Part shown: positions 40,229 through 52,232 of the stretch, one piece after another | Layout: each line of letters begins with the position of its first letter | Position numbering within the stretch: position 1 is the stretch's first letter | DNA from: Hypoxylon rubiginosum | Taxonomy: Eukaryota > Ascomycota > Sordariomycetes > Xylariales > Hypoxylaceae | Length of the DNA: 64,000 nucleotides | Direction: 5' to 3' | Assembly: GCA_902806565.1 (NCBI GenBank) | Contig: CADCXA010000034.1 | Location: 930,001-994,000, forward strand | Notes under the pieces: generated by a model | Database searches by the model: none | Told to the model about the DNA's origin: nothing | What the model saw: the letters and a program-made list of their open reading frames with translations, nothing else | Program-made: the position numbers and the translations under genes

Positions 40229-41702
40229 GGTAGGGCTTCTGTCCTCGTGCCTGTCTTAGATCATGGTATAGATGTATCTTGGTATTTGTTTGACAAAAGT
40301 GCCAGCGGAACGATATCGATAGCGGGAACGTGGGCGATTGGTCTAAGCCGAATGATTAGAGACCGAAGGGCAAGGGAGAGAGGAGTCTTGGAGGTGAGAC
40401 GGTAATATTCATACAGACTTGGCCAAGGTTTGAAAAGGAGCGGACGGTACAGTTATTGGAGCCTGGGATGTTGGTTCCAATTGATCGCCAGGCTACAGAA
40501 TCGGGGATAAGCCTCTACGGCGCGGATATGGCAATTTGTCGGAGGCTGAGCCGCAACAGGGGCTGGCAGTGGTACTGGAGTAGTACTGGCACGCGGAATT
40601 GCAACACGACACGTGGGGAAAAGGAATAAAAATAGGAGAAACGTTCATTTTAATAAGCCAAGGAGTTAGTTCCTAGGGGGCTTTGTCCAATTATCGGTGA
40701 GTGGTGGAATATAGAGAGGAGACCATCGCTGCCGGCCAACTTATATGATTGTTGGGTGATGTTTTTCGAGGAAGGCTTTAAGAATCGTCTGACCAACTGG
40801 CAGTTGTTCCTTTGAAGCGGAACGAATTGAACTGCGGCTAGCGGAAGGAATGACGACAACGGGCAATGGGGTACCTGAAGTCTGAAGTGCGGAAGTGTGT
40901 TGTTGTGCTGTGACAAGGGGAAGCTTGATTAGATTAAAAAGGTACAGTACATACGGATACACTAGTACAGTCTGATATTTTAGTCTATATTTTTTTAGGT
41001 AGAGTACATATAAAACGTCTTGAACATCCATCAGCAAACATCAGCAAGGCTGATTAATTGTTTGAGTCAACCTTGAAATGGTCACTGTATGCTGGTTGTA
41101 TAAAAGACAGTTATCATGTACTTCTATAAACAGAAATAAAACGAAGGCTAACCAACAAAAGCGCATGAGGCTTATAGACAGGACAGATAAGTCTGATGAG
41201 TCGGGCGCAAGGGATACATATTTCCCGAATTGGAGTCTTGTTTCGATCACAGCAGGATTATGTATTTTGAATCACAAGGGACACACCTTGATGATAAAAT
41301 ATATGAAAAAACAAACCGAGTTACAAGTAGCGATATATATATTCTACATTCAAATGAGAATTCAAATAAAGTGCATAATAATAATACTAAATGGAACTTC
41401 AAATGCAAACGTGAAGAGGCAAGGTTAATGATTACATATGTAGCAAATTCAATATCTATAAGTTGGAGTGTGGAAGCTTGGGCCACTCACAGCACATCTA
41501 TTTGAAGCTTACATATTCCATATCCCGTACATTCAACCCCGATCCCCGCCGCTTATCCAATCCTCCATCAGCCTCTGCCTCTGGCATCTTTATATAACCT
41601 CTTGTCCAAGGCAGATTTCATGTGACGGACCCTCCTATCAGCATCACTCGCCATCAGCGTACTTGTACCAATAAACGACTATCGCATAAAAGATAACTAA
41701 AC
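40229..41702. other. intergenic, no gene seen
   Basis: Short frames only, none with family features. The part near 41300-41450 is AT-rich. Confidence 0.4.
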
Positions 41703-42291
41703 ATGGAATACGTCAACCAGCGCGTAGCCCAAGAGGCTGCAAAGGATCCCACTCTCTAGTACGTCCCCTTCTAACTAGAGCTAGCCTATCACAACCCGCC
41801 ATTCCGGGATGTCCGGCTAACAGACAGCTATCTCTAGCACCGGCTTCGTCACGCCGCTCAACATCATCCTCGTTGCCATCACGCTCTACACGACGTACCT
41901 GTTGTACAAGCCCTCGCCACCGGCAGCACTGCCGCGCGAGCCGCCCGCAGTCGTCTTCAAGACCTTCACCCCTCGCACACTCCTGCCCTACAACGGGCTG
42001 AACAACATGCCGGTGTACCTAGCGGTACGGGGCCGAGTCTTCGACGTCACGAGCGGCCGTAATTTCTACGGGCCCGGCGGCCCTTACGAGAACTTTGCCG
42101 GCCGCGATGCCAGCCGTGGCCTTGCCTGCCACAGTTTCGACGAGGAGATGCTGACCAAGGACCTCGACGGGCCCCTAGACAAGCTGGAGGGTCTTGGTTC
42201 CGAAGAGATGGAGAGCTTGCAGGGCTGGGAGGAAAGATTTGACAGCAAGTATATGGTCGTAGGGAAACTAGTCGCGCAGAGCGATGCGTAA
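41703..42291 (+). CDS. Dap1/MAPR-type cytochrome b5-like haem protein
   Basis: Exons 41703..41758 and 41838..42291 join through a split Tyr codon and give 169 residues. An N-terminal membrane segment (FVTPLNIILVAITLYTTYLL, about residues 22-42) anchors the protein. The MAPR domain follows: FTPRTLLPYNGL, VYLAVRGRVFDVTSG, FYGPGGPYENFAGRDASRGLA, and the C-terminal KYMVVGKL. Members of this family (yeast Dap1, mammalian PGRMC1) bind haem and support cytochrome P450 enzymes such as Erg11 in sterol synthesis. The length is typical. The start codon gives a short charged cytosolic or lumenal tail before the anchor. Confidence 0.9.
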
Positions 42292-42756
42292 AATGATCTC
42301 TCGGTACCTACATGTACCTAGAGGTGCTTCGGGGGCTATGTAACTACATATGTAGAATGAGTTATGAGAATCTATGGCATTGGATTATGACATGATGATT
42401 GTGTGGGTTAGGGGTGATGTGGTCTACGGTATACTAAATAGAATCAGAAGGCCGATTCTATGTCATAACACTCGATTTATCATCGCCATCAACTCTAGCT
42501 TGAATGACCTACCCCGTAGGTGCACAGGTCTTACCTTTTGCATACCGGTTAGCGAATATCAGCAACTGCTCAAATGCGCAGTCGCACGTGTCCAGTCCGT
42601 GTCGACTAAACACAGATTATCCAGTTCTCTAAATTTCAAAATTAAAAGACGAGACCTTTCGGGTTCTTTCTCTTTCAACTACAATCTCTGATTTCCACAT
42701 CGTCGCCATTCATTGTCAACGCCGAAATGATGAAATCAGCTTAGACGTCCTTGACA

Positions 42757-43686
42757 ATGATTCTGGGTTTTATCACTCTCCTGCTATCTGCACTTTTGCA
42801 GGTAGCTGCTCTCCCGGCAGGAGTTGCTGACGTGGACTTTCACGCTTAGGATGTGTTGAATGGTACCACTGTCGACAGCAACATCACCGCCAACGATAGC
42901 ATCGTAAGTCCAGTTGTCGTACCAGCTTCTTATGCACTACCTAGTACTTTCCATACTGTATTTACGATTACAAACCACTAATCTACAGCTCACAGTACAA
43001 CAAAGTTTGGCAGTACAATGACGCAGACGAATGCGACTGGACTAGCAAATGGATCTCTACTGTTGAATCTGAGTGCACCGAGTATTGCGAAGCCGACTCG
43101 TACGGCTGGGGTTACCAATACCATCGCCTTCGCTACCATATGTAAGAAGTTTCACTGTATTTGGTGTTTCCTGTATTCTCTATACTGACGTAGCTTCTGT
43201 ACAAGAAAGCTTTCTGGAAACGGACAGGATCCTAGAAAGTGGTGTGACAACATCATCAAGCGAATGCAAGTCAACTGCAATGTCAAATACCCCGACTTTT
43301 ACAACTGCAACTATGGACGATCCCCTGAACTCCGCAGCCTTCGTACCTGGGCTTTTGATGGCGATACCGGTACGATCGTACAGAAGATTGGTGTGAACAT
43401 CAGGTTCGACTTCAACCCCTGGTGGGAGCCCAGAGATGCCGAACACGATTGTGTTAGATCGGCTATTCGCGAAGGTACTTGTGAAAACACTATCTTCGTC
43501 AACGGTCTGCGCTGCATGCCGACGTTGTGGATTGCTCCAGATGGCTCTGTAGGTAAAAAAACCTCCCATTAACTAGGTCTATTTGCTAATTACTTTTATC
43601 ATTCATAGCCCGAGTTCGATGACACCTTCGTGGCTCCCTCCCCTCGGTGCTTCTACAATTTTGAGGTTCCAGAAGAAGCAAGATAG
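42757..43686 (+). CDS. small secreted Cys-containing protein
   Basis: Five exons in consistent phase (42757..42801, 42850..42903, 42996..43141, 43206..43548, 43609..43686) give 221 residues. The start MILGFITLLLSALLQ is a signal-peptide core. Further on there are about ten Cys (for example DECDWTSKWIS, ECTEYCEAD, KWCDN, NCNVKYPDFYNCNYG, HDCVRSAI, GTCEN, GLRCMPTLW), as in secreted effector-like proteins. I do not recognise the family. The first intron, 42802..42849, is only 48 bases and contains an in-frame TAG; without splicing, the signal peptide would read on to ALPAG and then stop. So the gene is either spliced there or broken by a nonsense change. Confidence 0.6.
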
Positions 43687-43990
43687 AATGGCTACGTGTG
43701 AAAGCTTCGGTTTTCTACAGACGAATCGCATAACATTCGAACCAGTTCATATAGCTGTGTTTCTAACTAGCTAGCTAGCATCCTCCAGAAAGAATTCAAT
43801 GTCAAGTGCCTTCCAATTGCAAATACCTTGCACTGCACTATAAAAGAAAATAGCCAAGTAAATGTTACTTGTAGGGGTATCCAACTTTTTCCACCGGCTC
43901 ACTTGTAAACAGGAATAACCGACATATTATTACATCAAGGAACTTCGAGTATTGCTCTGGTCCCGAGGAATGCCTTTTGGTTACGCCTCT

Positions 43991-46585
43991 TTAGGCCTTC
44001 TTCTCTACTGTTCTACGCCTAAGAGCAAAACGGAAGCGATCAACCCTAGACATGCGGTCTAACACCGTGGTCTTAACTCGTACCACGGCCTCTCGCGCAA
44101 AGGTTGCGCTTTGCCAGTCGTATGAGCAAAGAACTGCCCGCTGCATGCCTCCCTCTTGCCCACATACGATAAGCGCACTCGGTGGTCGTACAGCCCGAAA
44201 AGCTGTTGCTGTCATGGAGTATGTGTCGATTAGGGTAAATAGCCTTTCCTTGTCGGTGCCATTTTCGAAATCTGCAGGCGGAGGGCTCAAATTAGGGGGC
44301 TGCGCCTCACACTCGCCATCTTTTGAGATTTTATGCTGTGATAGCGTGCTCCCTGCGACGCTCCACTTCAGGCGGCCGTGATCCAAGCCGAAGAGGTCAC
44401 GTTCGACCCAGCCGAGATTGTCCGGGACGCCCTCTATACCGATGAGAAGGGCTTGGGTGGACCAAAATTTGCCGCGATACAGGTCCCAAATCATAGCGGG
44501 AGCAAAAAGCGTCACGATTGCTGCTGGGATTAAAAAGACGAGTCCTATAGCAAGTAGGCCAAACTCTTCATTGCGGACCCCATAATTTATCTGAGTTCCC
44601 GAGATCACCATTGCAAGTCCGGCGATGAGGTATGCGGGCAAGGCACGCACTGCGATCTTGGCAAAGGTACGGGCGATCGTTGGCCGCTTGTAGAAAGCAA
44701 CCTGATCCATACGATCCCATTGAACTATCATGATCAGTCAGAAATCGCTTCATCAAGGTCAAAAAGTACGACACGGTTCAAAGCCTGTGTTGGGGGAAAG
44801 GGGGGAAATATTAAAAATACTTACTCGTAGCCCCAAAAGTGCCGTCCAGGGTAACAGTCTGATCGTCGGCGATACCAGCTACTTGGCATCGCGGCTCGAT
44901 ATCCCAGAGCCGTGCGCCCCAGGCGTCTTTAATTTCGTACCAAGGCGCATTTCGCTGAACTGGTTGCATACAGAGTAGCCGTTCTAATAACGCATCGTTG
45001 ACATTGGCTAAAGATAGACGCGCGAAAGCCTCGAAACTGCTGTCTGTTGGCGTGACCATTGGCCTACGACGTAAGAGTCCCATCAAGGCATAAGCGATAT
45101 CGCCGGGATTGAACTGATCTGTCTGCCGCCAAGCTAGGCATTCCAGCGCGATACTCACTAACTCGAGGGGCGCTAAGTGTATCGTAGACTCGTAGTGGTC
45201 GATGAGCTGCCGCACGCGATTTGCATCGCGCCACACTCCCCTCGCCGCGATATTTCGTTTGGCTATCTCCTCGACTGGCCCGATCCCGGCCATATGTAGC
45301 TTGATACGTTTCTCTGGAGGGCAGAGTAAAAGTTCCGGCAGTGTCCACAGCCGTGACCCGTATTGCTCTAGCCACTTCTCCATAGAGGGCGGACCGTATA
45401 TCTCAGGCGTCCCACCAGGAAGCTGGCTCTCTAGTGAAGGACCCACGACAATAATCATAGAGTGCGCCACACGGATGATGTCGCAAATACGATATACATC
45501 GTCGCTGTGGCTTGTAGACCTAGCGACATTGTCAAGGTCGCGAATACACTCAAAGTCTATCCAGAAGGCTTCTTTGTTAGCCGCGCGGGCGGCCTCGATG
45601 CCGTGCTGTAGCAGCATGGCCCGGTCTCTCTCTGTAAGCTGTATACGAGCCGCTCTTTCCTCCTCGGAAATCTTCCAAGTGGCCATCTCTTCTTCGGTGT
45701 ACACGCTGAATTGCTTTCGCGTGTAGGAAACGAAGACAAAGTCGGTGCTTGCGTGTCCGTGCTCTTTAACCCAGTCCGAGACTCTCCGCGTCTCGCACCC
45801 TAATGGGCCAGGGGGGGCGTCTTTGAGAAAACACAGGTTCCTGGGACCGAAATGTCGAGGTAGCAACTCATCGGGCAAATCCTCACTGCTACCTTTATAA
45901 TAAGTATCTCCCGGTGTTAAGCTCCGGCTGATGGTCGTAGTATGGTGAGAAATTGGGCCCATCTCCATATCGCCATCTGCATCGTTATGGAGGAATGGCC
46001 GGGCCTCATCCTCCATATCATCTACTTCTTTTCGGGGAACATCAGTCCGATTCTCCATCTCATATCGGTTTCGGGGCGACTTCGCGTAGCCCCAATCCCG
46101 ATAGCGGATGGGATCATAATAGCCGTTGTTTCTGATATCACCTTCGAAATTCTGCGGTATGATGAGCTGTAGATTGTTAGTACTAGTTTAGCCTTTCTCC
46201 ATATTCCTACACTTACCATGATGGCTAGAAGAATACAGCACGGAATCCAGATGAGAGCGAGCGTAAAGTCGGATCCGTCTCCGGGCAGCCCTTCGGCTTC
46301 TGCTCTCTTTGATTTGAGATGAAGTGAGTACATCCAACAGACAAACCTCATGGTAAACGAGATGCGCGACTTTTGTCGTCCGATATAACTCCAGTTCCTC
46401 CCATCCGAACGCTGCGTGATACTCAACTCAAGCGAGGCTTCGGTTCCTTGCACGGCTAATGGAGTCAACCTGCCATCACTCGGACGTAGATACTGCTCCC
46501 GGTTTGGTTCTGCAACACGCGAAAGCCTTCCAGAGGCATCTCTGTGTTGCATCTTAGTCGGCTGCATGACTTGGGATTGGGTCAT
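43991..46585 (-). CDS. HET-like domain multi-pass membrane protein
   Basis: Three exons, 46585..46217, 46166..44825 and 44724..43991, join in phase to 814 residues. A membrane segment near residues 106-123 (LALIWIPCCILLAIM) is followed by an acidic linker. The next part resembles the fungal heterokaryon-incompatibility (HET) domain: DFVFVSYTRKQFSVYTEEEM, EAFWIDFECIRD, DDVYRICDIIRVAHSMIIVV, and SRLWTLPELLLCP, which fits the W-E/L motif of HET proteins. The last exon adds two membrane segments (ALPAYLIAGLAMVISG and FGLLAIGLVFLIPAAIVTLF) and a soluble tail. HET proteins take part in non-self recognition and cell death, but a membrane-bound version of this kind has no role I can name. Expression and topology are not evident from sequence. 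Confidence 0.7.
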
Positions 46586-49026
46586 CGTAGGTAGATATAG
46601 CGAGCCAAGTATGGCTGACGGTGTTGATGAAGTACCTGGAAAGACGGCGAGTTCATTTCTTCGAAAGCACCAGCTAGCAACACTACGAAGGGAGACGTCG
46701 AATATTTAAGAAAATCTATTCAAATGACCTCGAAACCTATCAAATTTCACGTCAATCTAGAACCTCCTTCAAACTTGGGGGCCAGAATGGCTACATAGGT
46801 CTGCCTAAAACTGAAGGATTGGTAAAAGGAACCTCTAGGCCATCTACGGTCTAGCAGCACAACGAGCTGAACGGGTTCTGCATTGAAAACGCCTCAGCTA
46901 GCGTTTTCAATGTCCACCGAGAAATTATTCGTCCACACCATAAGGAGGTACAACTACGAAGTACAGAGATAAAAATACCACTCGATCTGCATAGGCGGTG
47001 GCCTGCCGTTATAGCTAAGCCTTTTCCCACGATGGCGGGCGACACTAGAGATGTGACTATGCATGGTTATAGGGCTGGCTCCCGGCTGCTGTGATAGGCC
47101 TGCGTTTACGACGTGCGCGCGCGTATGGACCCGGGCCCGATACATTAGGTACATAGCAGCCTAACAGCCCTAGGAAATACATATGTGTGTAGATCTATAA
47201 AGGTGGCTGTGCCAAGCTTGTTTTTGAGGTGTTCTTAATTTAGCCCCTGACGATAGACGGGTGACCTCAACTGACACTCTCTACTTCTCTGAATGAACTT
47301 GGATGTGATGTATATGCTCTCTTGTTGTGTATATCTATGGGTACCTAGGTACCTATGTAGATAGGTATCTATATATATTTCAAGGATCTTATACTCATTG
47401 ATTTAGTACTCGATGAGCATTCTACCTCCTCTATCATACATCAGATGAATAATAACAGGGGGTTTGTTTGATGAGTCATGCTATCACAGTTTCGCATATG
47501 TGCAGTCCTCCTTTGGTAATCCTTGTCAAGTCCAAAATGTGATATGTGATAGCTTCTTGTAAATCGCCCCAGACATCGATGCCAGAACTCCGACTTTAAA
47601 TATTTCCTCTCGAGCTGCCGCCAGTCTTTTCTTTTACTTAGTATCCCGTCGGGACAGAATACTGTGGCATTTCCCTCTGTCAACTCATACCTACGGTGTT
47701 CTATTTTCCTTCTTAGCATTACTCAGTAACCAATACAGAGTCGCAATGCTGAATCTAACAGGTCTATCCACCAGGGTCGGAGGTAATACTCGTTTCCCGG
47801 AGATTAGGCCGCGGATTTTGCAACAGCGCCGGATATAGAAGTTCTCTTAACTCCGATAAGTAACCCGATCATCAAATCATGGGATATTACCGTCTTGCCC
47901 TCTCATATCCCAGGATATGACAGGATGTGACGGAAGGTATTGAATTTCGAGGCTTCAGCCCCAAATATTATATTCCATGCGCAGTAAATGTTGCCTGAAA
48001 ATTAGGAGCCAGCTTACCGAGCACCGACTTGAATTCTCATCTTCAAAGTTATGCAGGCAACATAGCAATCTATTATAAACAAATTAGCTGGTCTAGTACG
48101 TCTTGTGTGATCATGTAGAAGGTATGTAACATCAATAATCATTCTCTCTCCTAATGCCTCCTTCCCCTCCCCCCCTTTTCCCCTTGAGTTATTACTCTTA
48201 TACTCTAACTCCTAAATGCTTCACTTAGTAAATACCTTATCGTTGGCCCTCATCGATCTAGATTCATTATTGGGTCAGCCCGAGGACAGGTAAATTATGA
48301 GTTATGTTATCAATGCACTACAAAAAGCTCTGATTGGGAGTGTACGTTCCCGTGACTAGCACGCACCTGATACTATGAACTCGTCGGCTGACATGCGTTA
48401 TATAGTGGCATTTATATTCGGCCTACTAATAAAGCACATCGCATAGTTTGAGCTAGAATGATCCGAGTTCTATTGGGCACTAAGCTGAAAAATCCAGTTA
48501 GCCGTTCCAATTCGCCTCTTTTCAACTCACTTAAACCACGCACTAAAAGGGATGGTACGTGGACACTAAAAACGGGTATTCTGCGATATTGAGCCATAAA
48601 ATAAGATGCTGACTTTCAACTTAGGGCTGACTTTCACGATGAGGTGCTGATACTGGCTGAGTTCAACCAGCTAGGGGGGTAATAAGCCATACATTTCTTT
48701 ATGAAGGAATCCAATAGACAATTTACCCCGGTTGAGATCTCACAAATATCTTTCGGTTTTCACGTGATACTGCATACCGTCGATCGATAACCTTCCCGAT
48801 CCGAATATTCCTCTCTCTTGGCTACTAATCAAAATGGCCAGTCTAGGCTCGGCTCGGCTAGCGATATACCAACCATGTGGACACCTACCCCGGCCCGAAT
48901 TCCTACGTTATCCTCGATGCTACCTACCTGGAAGGAACGTGGACAATCTGATCTCTCCACTTCTCCTCATCTCGGCACTTTCGTGATAATTATCAGAGGT
49001 CGTCACTATTTAATCATACTTACAAT
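46586..49026. other. intergenic, no gene seen
   Basis: About 2.4 kb without a supportable exon. It contains the 12-bp perfect hairpin at 46881 and a GTACCTAGGTACC palindrome near 47341. Confidence 0.4.
46881..46912. other. perfect 12-bp hairpin
   Basis: CATTGAAAACGC and GCGTTTTCAATG are exact reverse complements separated by 8 bases. It lies upstream of the HET-like gene. It could be a relic of a small inverted-repeat element or an RNA hairpin. Confidence 0.5.
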
Positions 49027-50714
49027 ATGGCCAACTCCGAAACCCCCGAGCCCGTCGCGGCCGTTGCCCCTGAGGCTGCCGCGTCCCCAAGGCCAGCGGC
49101 AGAGACTACAGCCGAGGCGAGTACGTCGGCCGGAGTGCCGGGCGCGACGGAAGCTCCGATTGAGGCTGCTCCTGTAGAAGTAAGGATACTACCTCATACC
49201 TCATAGCCAAGCCCTTTGATGCGAGCCTCGACAAGGCTGTAGTGTATCTACTGACTGACAATTCATCCGTACTTAAAGGAGGGCGATAACGATTTCAACG
49301 ACGCAGACTCTGCTCTGGGAGAAGGCGATAAGTATGAGATGCCGTTCCTAATCAGAATACCGTGCTGAAACTAGCATGGCAATCCGCGTACCATAGAGAC
49401 ATAGGCAACTCTAACAAGATGTGATAGTGCGAGCTCGACAGCATCCCTTACTGAAAGTATCCTAGAGTACCGTACGCTTAATGGTCGTACATATCACAGC
49501 GAGAGGCACGGGTCAGAAGGTAAATACTGGGGACCAAATGACGAGCGACAAAATGAAGCCATGGACATGAAGTAAGCCCTGCGCCAAACCGCCCGTGTTA
49601 TTCGCTTTCTAATGTTTTTGAAGCCACCATTTCTTGACTCTCTGTCTTGGTGGCAAGCTTTTCCTGGCCCCCCTGAAAGACGATATAGAAGTAGGCATTC
49701 GCACCAATCTACTCAGAAGCGGACCTAAAACTGATGTTCCCTAGAAAGTGCTCGATATTGGTACTGGAACAGGTGATTTCACTCTCCTTGATAACCAATA
49801 TTTACAATCAGTGCTAATCAACCTTAACAGGTTTATGGGTAATGTAACTAAACCTGCTTACACCCTGATGCATGTATAAGACTGACATATATATAGCGAC
49901 ATGGCGGATGAGTATCCCAACTGCGTGGTCATTGGGACGGATCTATCGCCGATCCAGCCGTCGTGGTGCCCACCTAACGTGAAGTTCGAAATCGATGATC
50001 TGGAACAGCCGTGGACATACGCACCCAACAGTTTCGACTACATCCACATTCGTTATATGGTCGGCGGAGTGTCGGACTGGAATAAGCTATTCAGACAGGC
50101 TTACGGGGCTCTCAAACCCGGCGGGTGGATCGAGAGTTTCGAAGTCGAGGCCGACTACCGCAGCGATGACAATACTATTCCTCCCAACTCTGCCATGCAC
50201 ATATGGCAAGACTTGTTCACCGAAGGAGGAAAGAAGTTGGGCCGTCCATTCACTATCCTCACCGAAGATACACAGAGGAAGGGTATCGAGGCTGCCGGCT
50301 TTGTGGATATCACAGTTAAAGACATCAAGGTGAGTCATATGATATCTTGCGTCGAATGCACTCGGAAGCTGCCGAGTCTTCTAAGACATGCTCATCATTC
50401 TTACACTGTCGTAGGTACCAATGGGCTCTTGGCCAGCCGATTCGAGATTAAAAGAGATTGGCCAATGGGCTCAGTATACCCTTGAGCAAGACCTCGAAGG
50501 TGAGCAACCAGTATATTAACGAGACATTATTACCCACGCAGTAGCTAAATGTGATCAAGGTTTCGTCATGTTCATGTGGAATACGGTTCTTGGACGTTCG
50601 CTGGAGGAAATGCAGGTTTTCCTCGCGGGCTACCGGCGAGAACTGCGTACTAGGTCGATTCATGCCTATCTTCCACAGCGCGTGGTGTATGCACGAAAGC
50701 CGGAAACGGCTTAG
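49027..50714 (+). CDS. LaeA-like SAM-dependent methyltransferase
   Basis: Nine exons join in phase: 49027..49179, 49279..49331, 49428..49571, 49624..49690, 49745..49772, 49831..49843, 49897..50329, 50415..50499, 50560..50714, giving 376 residues. An Ala/Pro/Glu-rich N-terminus leads to [19 protein letters not shown], typical of this fungal family, then [19 protein letters not shown] (SAM-binding motif I), [18 protein letters not shown] and FDYIHIRYM, and LKPGGWIE. The end, [19 protein letters not shown], is also conserved. LaeA is a regulator of secondary metabolism, but most relatives in a genome have unknown substrates. It is about 4 kb from the mycosporine cluster, separated by unrelated genes, so a role there is not implied. 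The 13-nt sixth exon lies in the SAM motif. Confidence 0.85.
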
Positions 50715-51175
50715 GACTATTATTCACGGTCACGACTCACGATGCAATATGATCACTTTCGATCAACGGTGGCACATTTACAGAAAAGCGGATGGTATAT
50801 ATTAAAAAAATCTTATCTTGATATCTTAGTCGTAGTTGCAATGATGCTGTATTCACTCGTTAGATGTATGAAACTAATAGGGGACGTTGATTGTCGGATG
50901 TACCGTTTCTTATTCTGGGCAACTGATGTGGTCTACGACCATACGGAAGACGTGATGGTAGAAAAGTGGCGCACCACTGTACCCGATTCTCGACCCTTTC
51001 AGGCAAGTTTCGCAACGTATTCAAGTCTCCATTGGCCGACCTGAGCTGCCACAATATGGAGCATGTCTCAGGCAATCCCTGTTGCCGTTTGGTGGCACCT
51101 AATCTTTCCCGCTCAATCTTCTTCGGTGTAGCTAGCCCCTGAGAGCTGTTGCCGCCGCCGCGGGAATTCTTCGAG
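50715..51175. other. intergenic between convergent genes
   Basis: No coding exon is supported here; the open frames have no family features. Confidence 0.4.
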
Positions 51176-51664
51176 TCAATTCGCGACGAAACTGACGACT
51201 GCGCCAAATACTATCGCGGCTTCGGGCAGCAGCCAGCGGACTCGGGGCTTCGGCGCGCCGTCGCTAGTTGCCGGTCCCGGTCCCCCGGCGGCGCCGTTCG
51301 CAAACTGCACCGCGAAGTCGTACGTCAGGCCCGAGGGCGAACAGATGGTCCCCTCGGCGCAGTCCATCACGACGCTCCACCGGCCCGCCGCGCAGCGCTG
51401 CCACTGGTCGGTGAGGCAGTTCCACTGGCCCTCCGATCCGTCGCATGACGACCCCTCCGACATCTGTCGTCTCTCGAGCGCAATGTTCTTGCTTTCGTCG
51501 TTGCCATTGGCGCTTCTCGATTTTGCAGGTGTTATGTTTGAGGTTGATGAGAGGAGGGCTGATGGAGCTGATGGTGATGCAAACGCGGGTGCTAGCGATG
51601 CAAGAAATATGCCCAAAAGAAATAAGATCTTAAAAGATCCGAACGGTTCATTATGAAACCGCAT
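51176..51664 (-). CDS. secreted GPI-type protein with CBM19-like Cys module
   Basis: A single exon encodes 162 residues from ATG 51664; an in-frame ATG 33 bases upstream is also possible. A signal peptide (SFKILFLLGIFLASLAPAFA) is followed by a Ser/Asn-rich stretch, a Lys/Arg site ERRQ and a compact Cys module: SSCDGSEGQWNCLTDQWQRC, then CAEGTICSP. This spacing resembles the chitin-binding CBM19 type found in fungal wall proteins. A Gly/Pro spacer and a hydrophobic C-terminal tail (WLLPEAAIVFGAVVSFVAN) suggest GPI anchoring. So it is probably a wall- or membrane-bound protein; binding to chitin is inferred from the module only. Confidence 0.7.
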   Translation of the reverse strand: MRFHNEPFGSFKILFLLGIFLASLAPAFASPSAPSALLSSTSNITPAKSRSANGNDESKNIALERRQMSEGSSCDGSEGQWNCLTDQWQRCAAGRWSVVMDCAEGTICSPSGLTYDFAVQFANGAAGGPGPATSDGAPKPRVRWLLPEAAIVFGAVVSFVAN

Positions 51665-52232
51665 AATTATGAACCGGTATGAAATGGTCTGTCTCAAAAA
51701 TCAGCGCTGTTGGTTTGTGGGAAACCGCCTAAACCTCAAAATAGGGGTTGTCTAAGCCACCTTCGTTTCAATTGATTCCAGCGGATAGGAGAGCTCACAA
51801 TTGAACTCGACAAGTATCAGTGATAACACTGTCGAAACACCATTATTTTCACCGAGTCACCGCGATTCACTTTATATATCACGTAGCATTCCGCTTATTC
51901 AATACTATGCACGTTTGCTTTTCGATCTTAACATCGGATTCGAATCGGCATTGCTGCCCGACAGCAGAACGTGGGCATATCCGATTGGTGAATAGTCTCG
52001 CAAGTTACCTAAAAGAGCCAACAGATCCCAGCCCCGACGAGTTGAAATCGCGAGAACTCGGACTGACGAGAAAAATATTCCACGGGACTCTCCTTGTATT
52101 CCCGTTTTCTGGTCCACCTGCCTGCCTGCTTGAATTTGGTGGGGCGTCTCGCGAGGGCAGCCCCTGACCAAGGTTAGATCGAATAAAATCCTCGACGCCA
52201 CGAAAAACTAGAATGAGCGTCTCGACCATTTA
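51665..52232. other. intergenic, no gene seen
   Basis: Short overlapping frames only; probably promoter of the secreted protein and 3' region of the MYND gene. Confidence 0.4.

Noticed and set aside
49027..50714. LaeA-like methyltransferase as the O-methyltransferase of the mycosporine pathway
   Set aside because: It belongs to a different fungal family, is separated by two unrelated genes, and a better MysB candidate starts at 63747.
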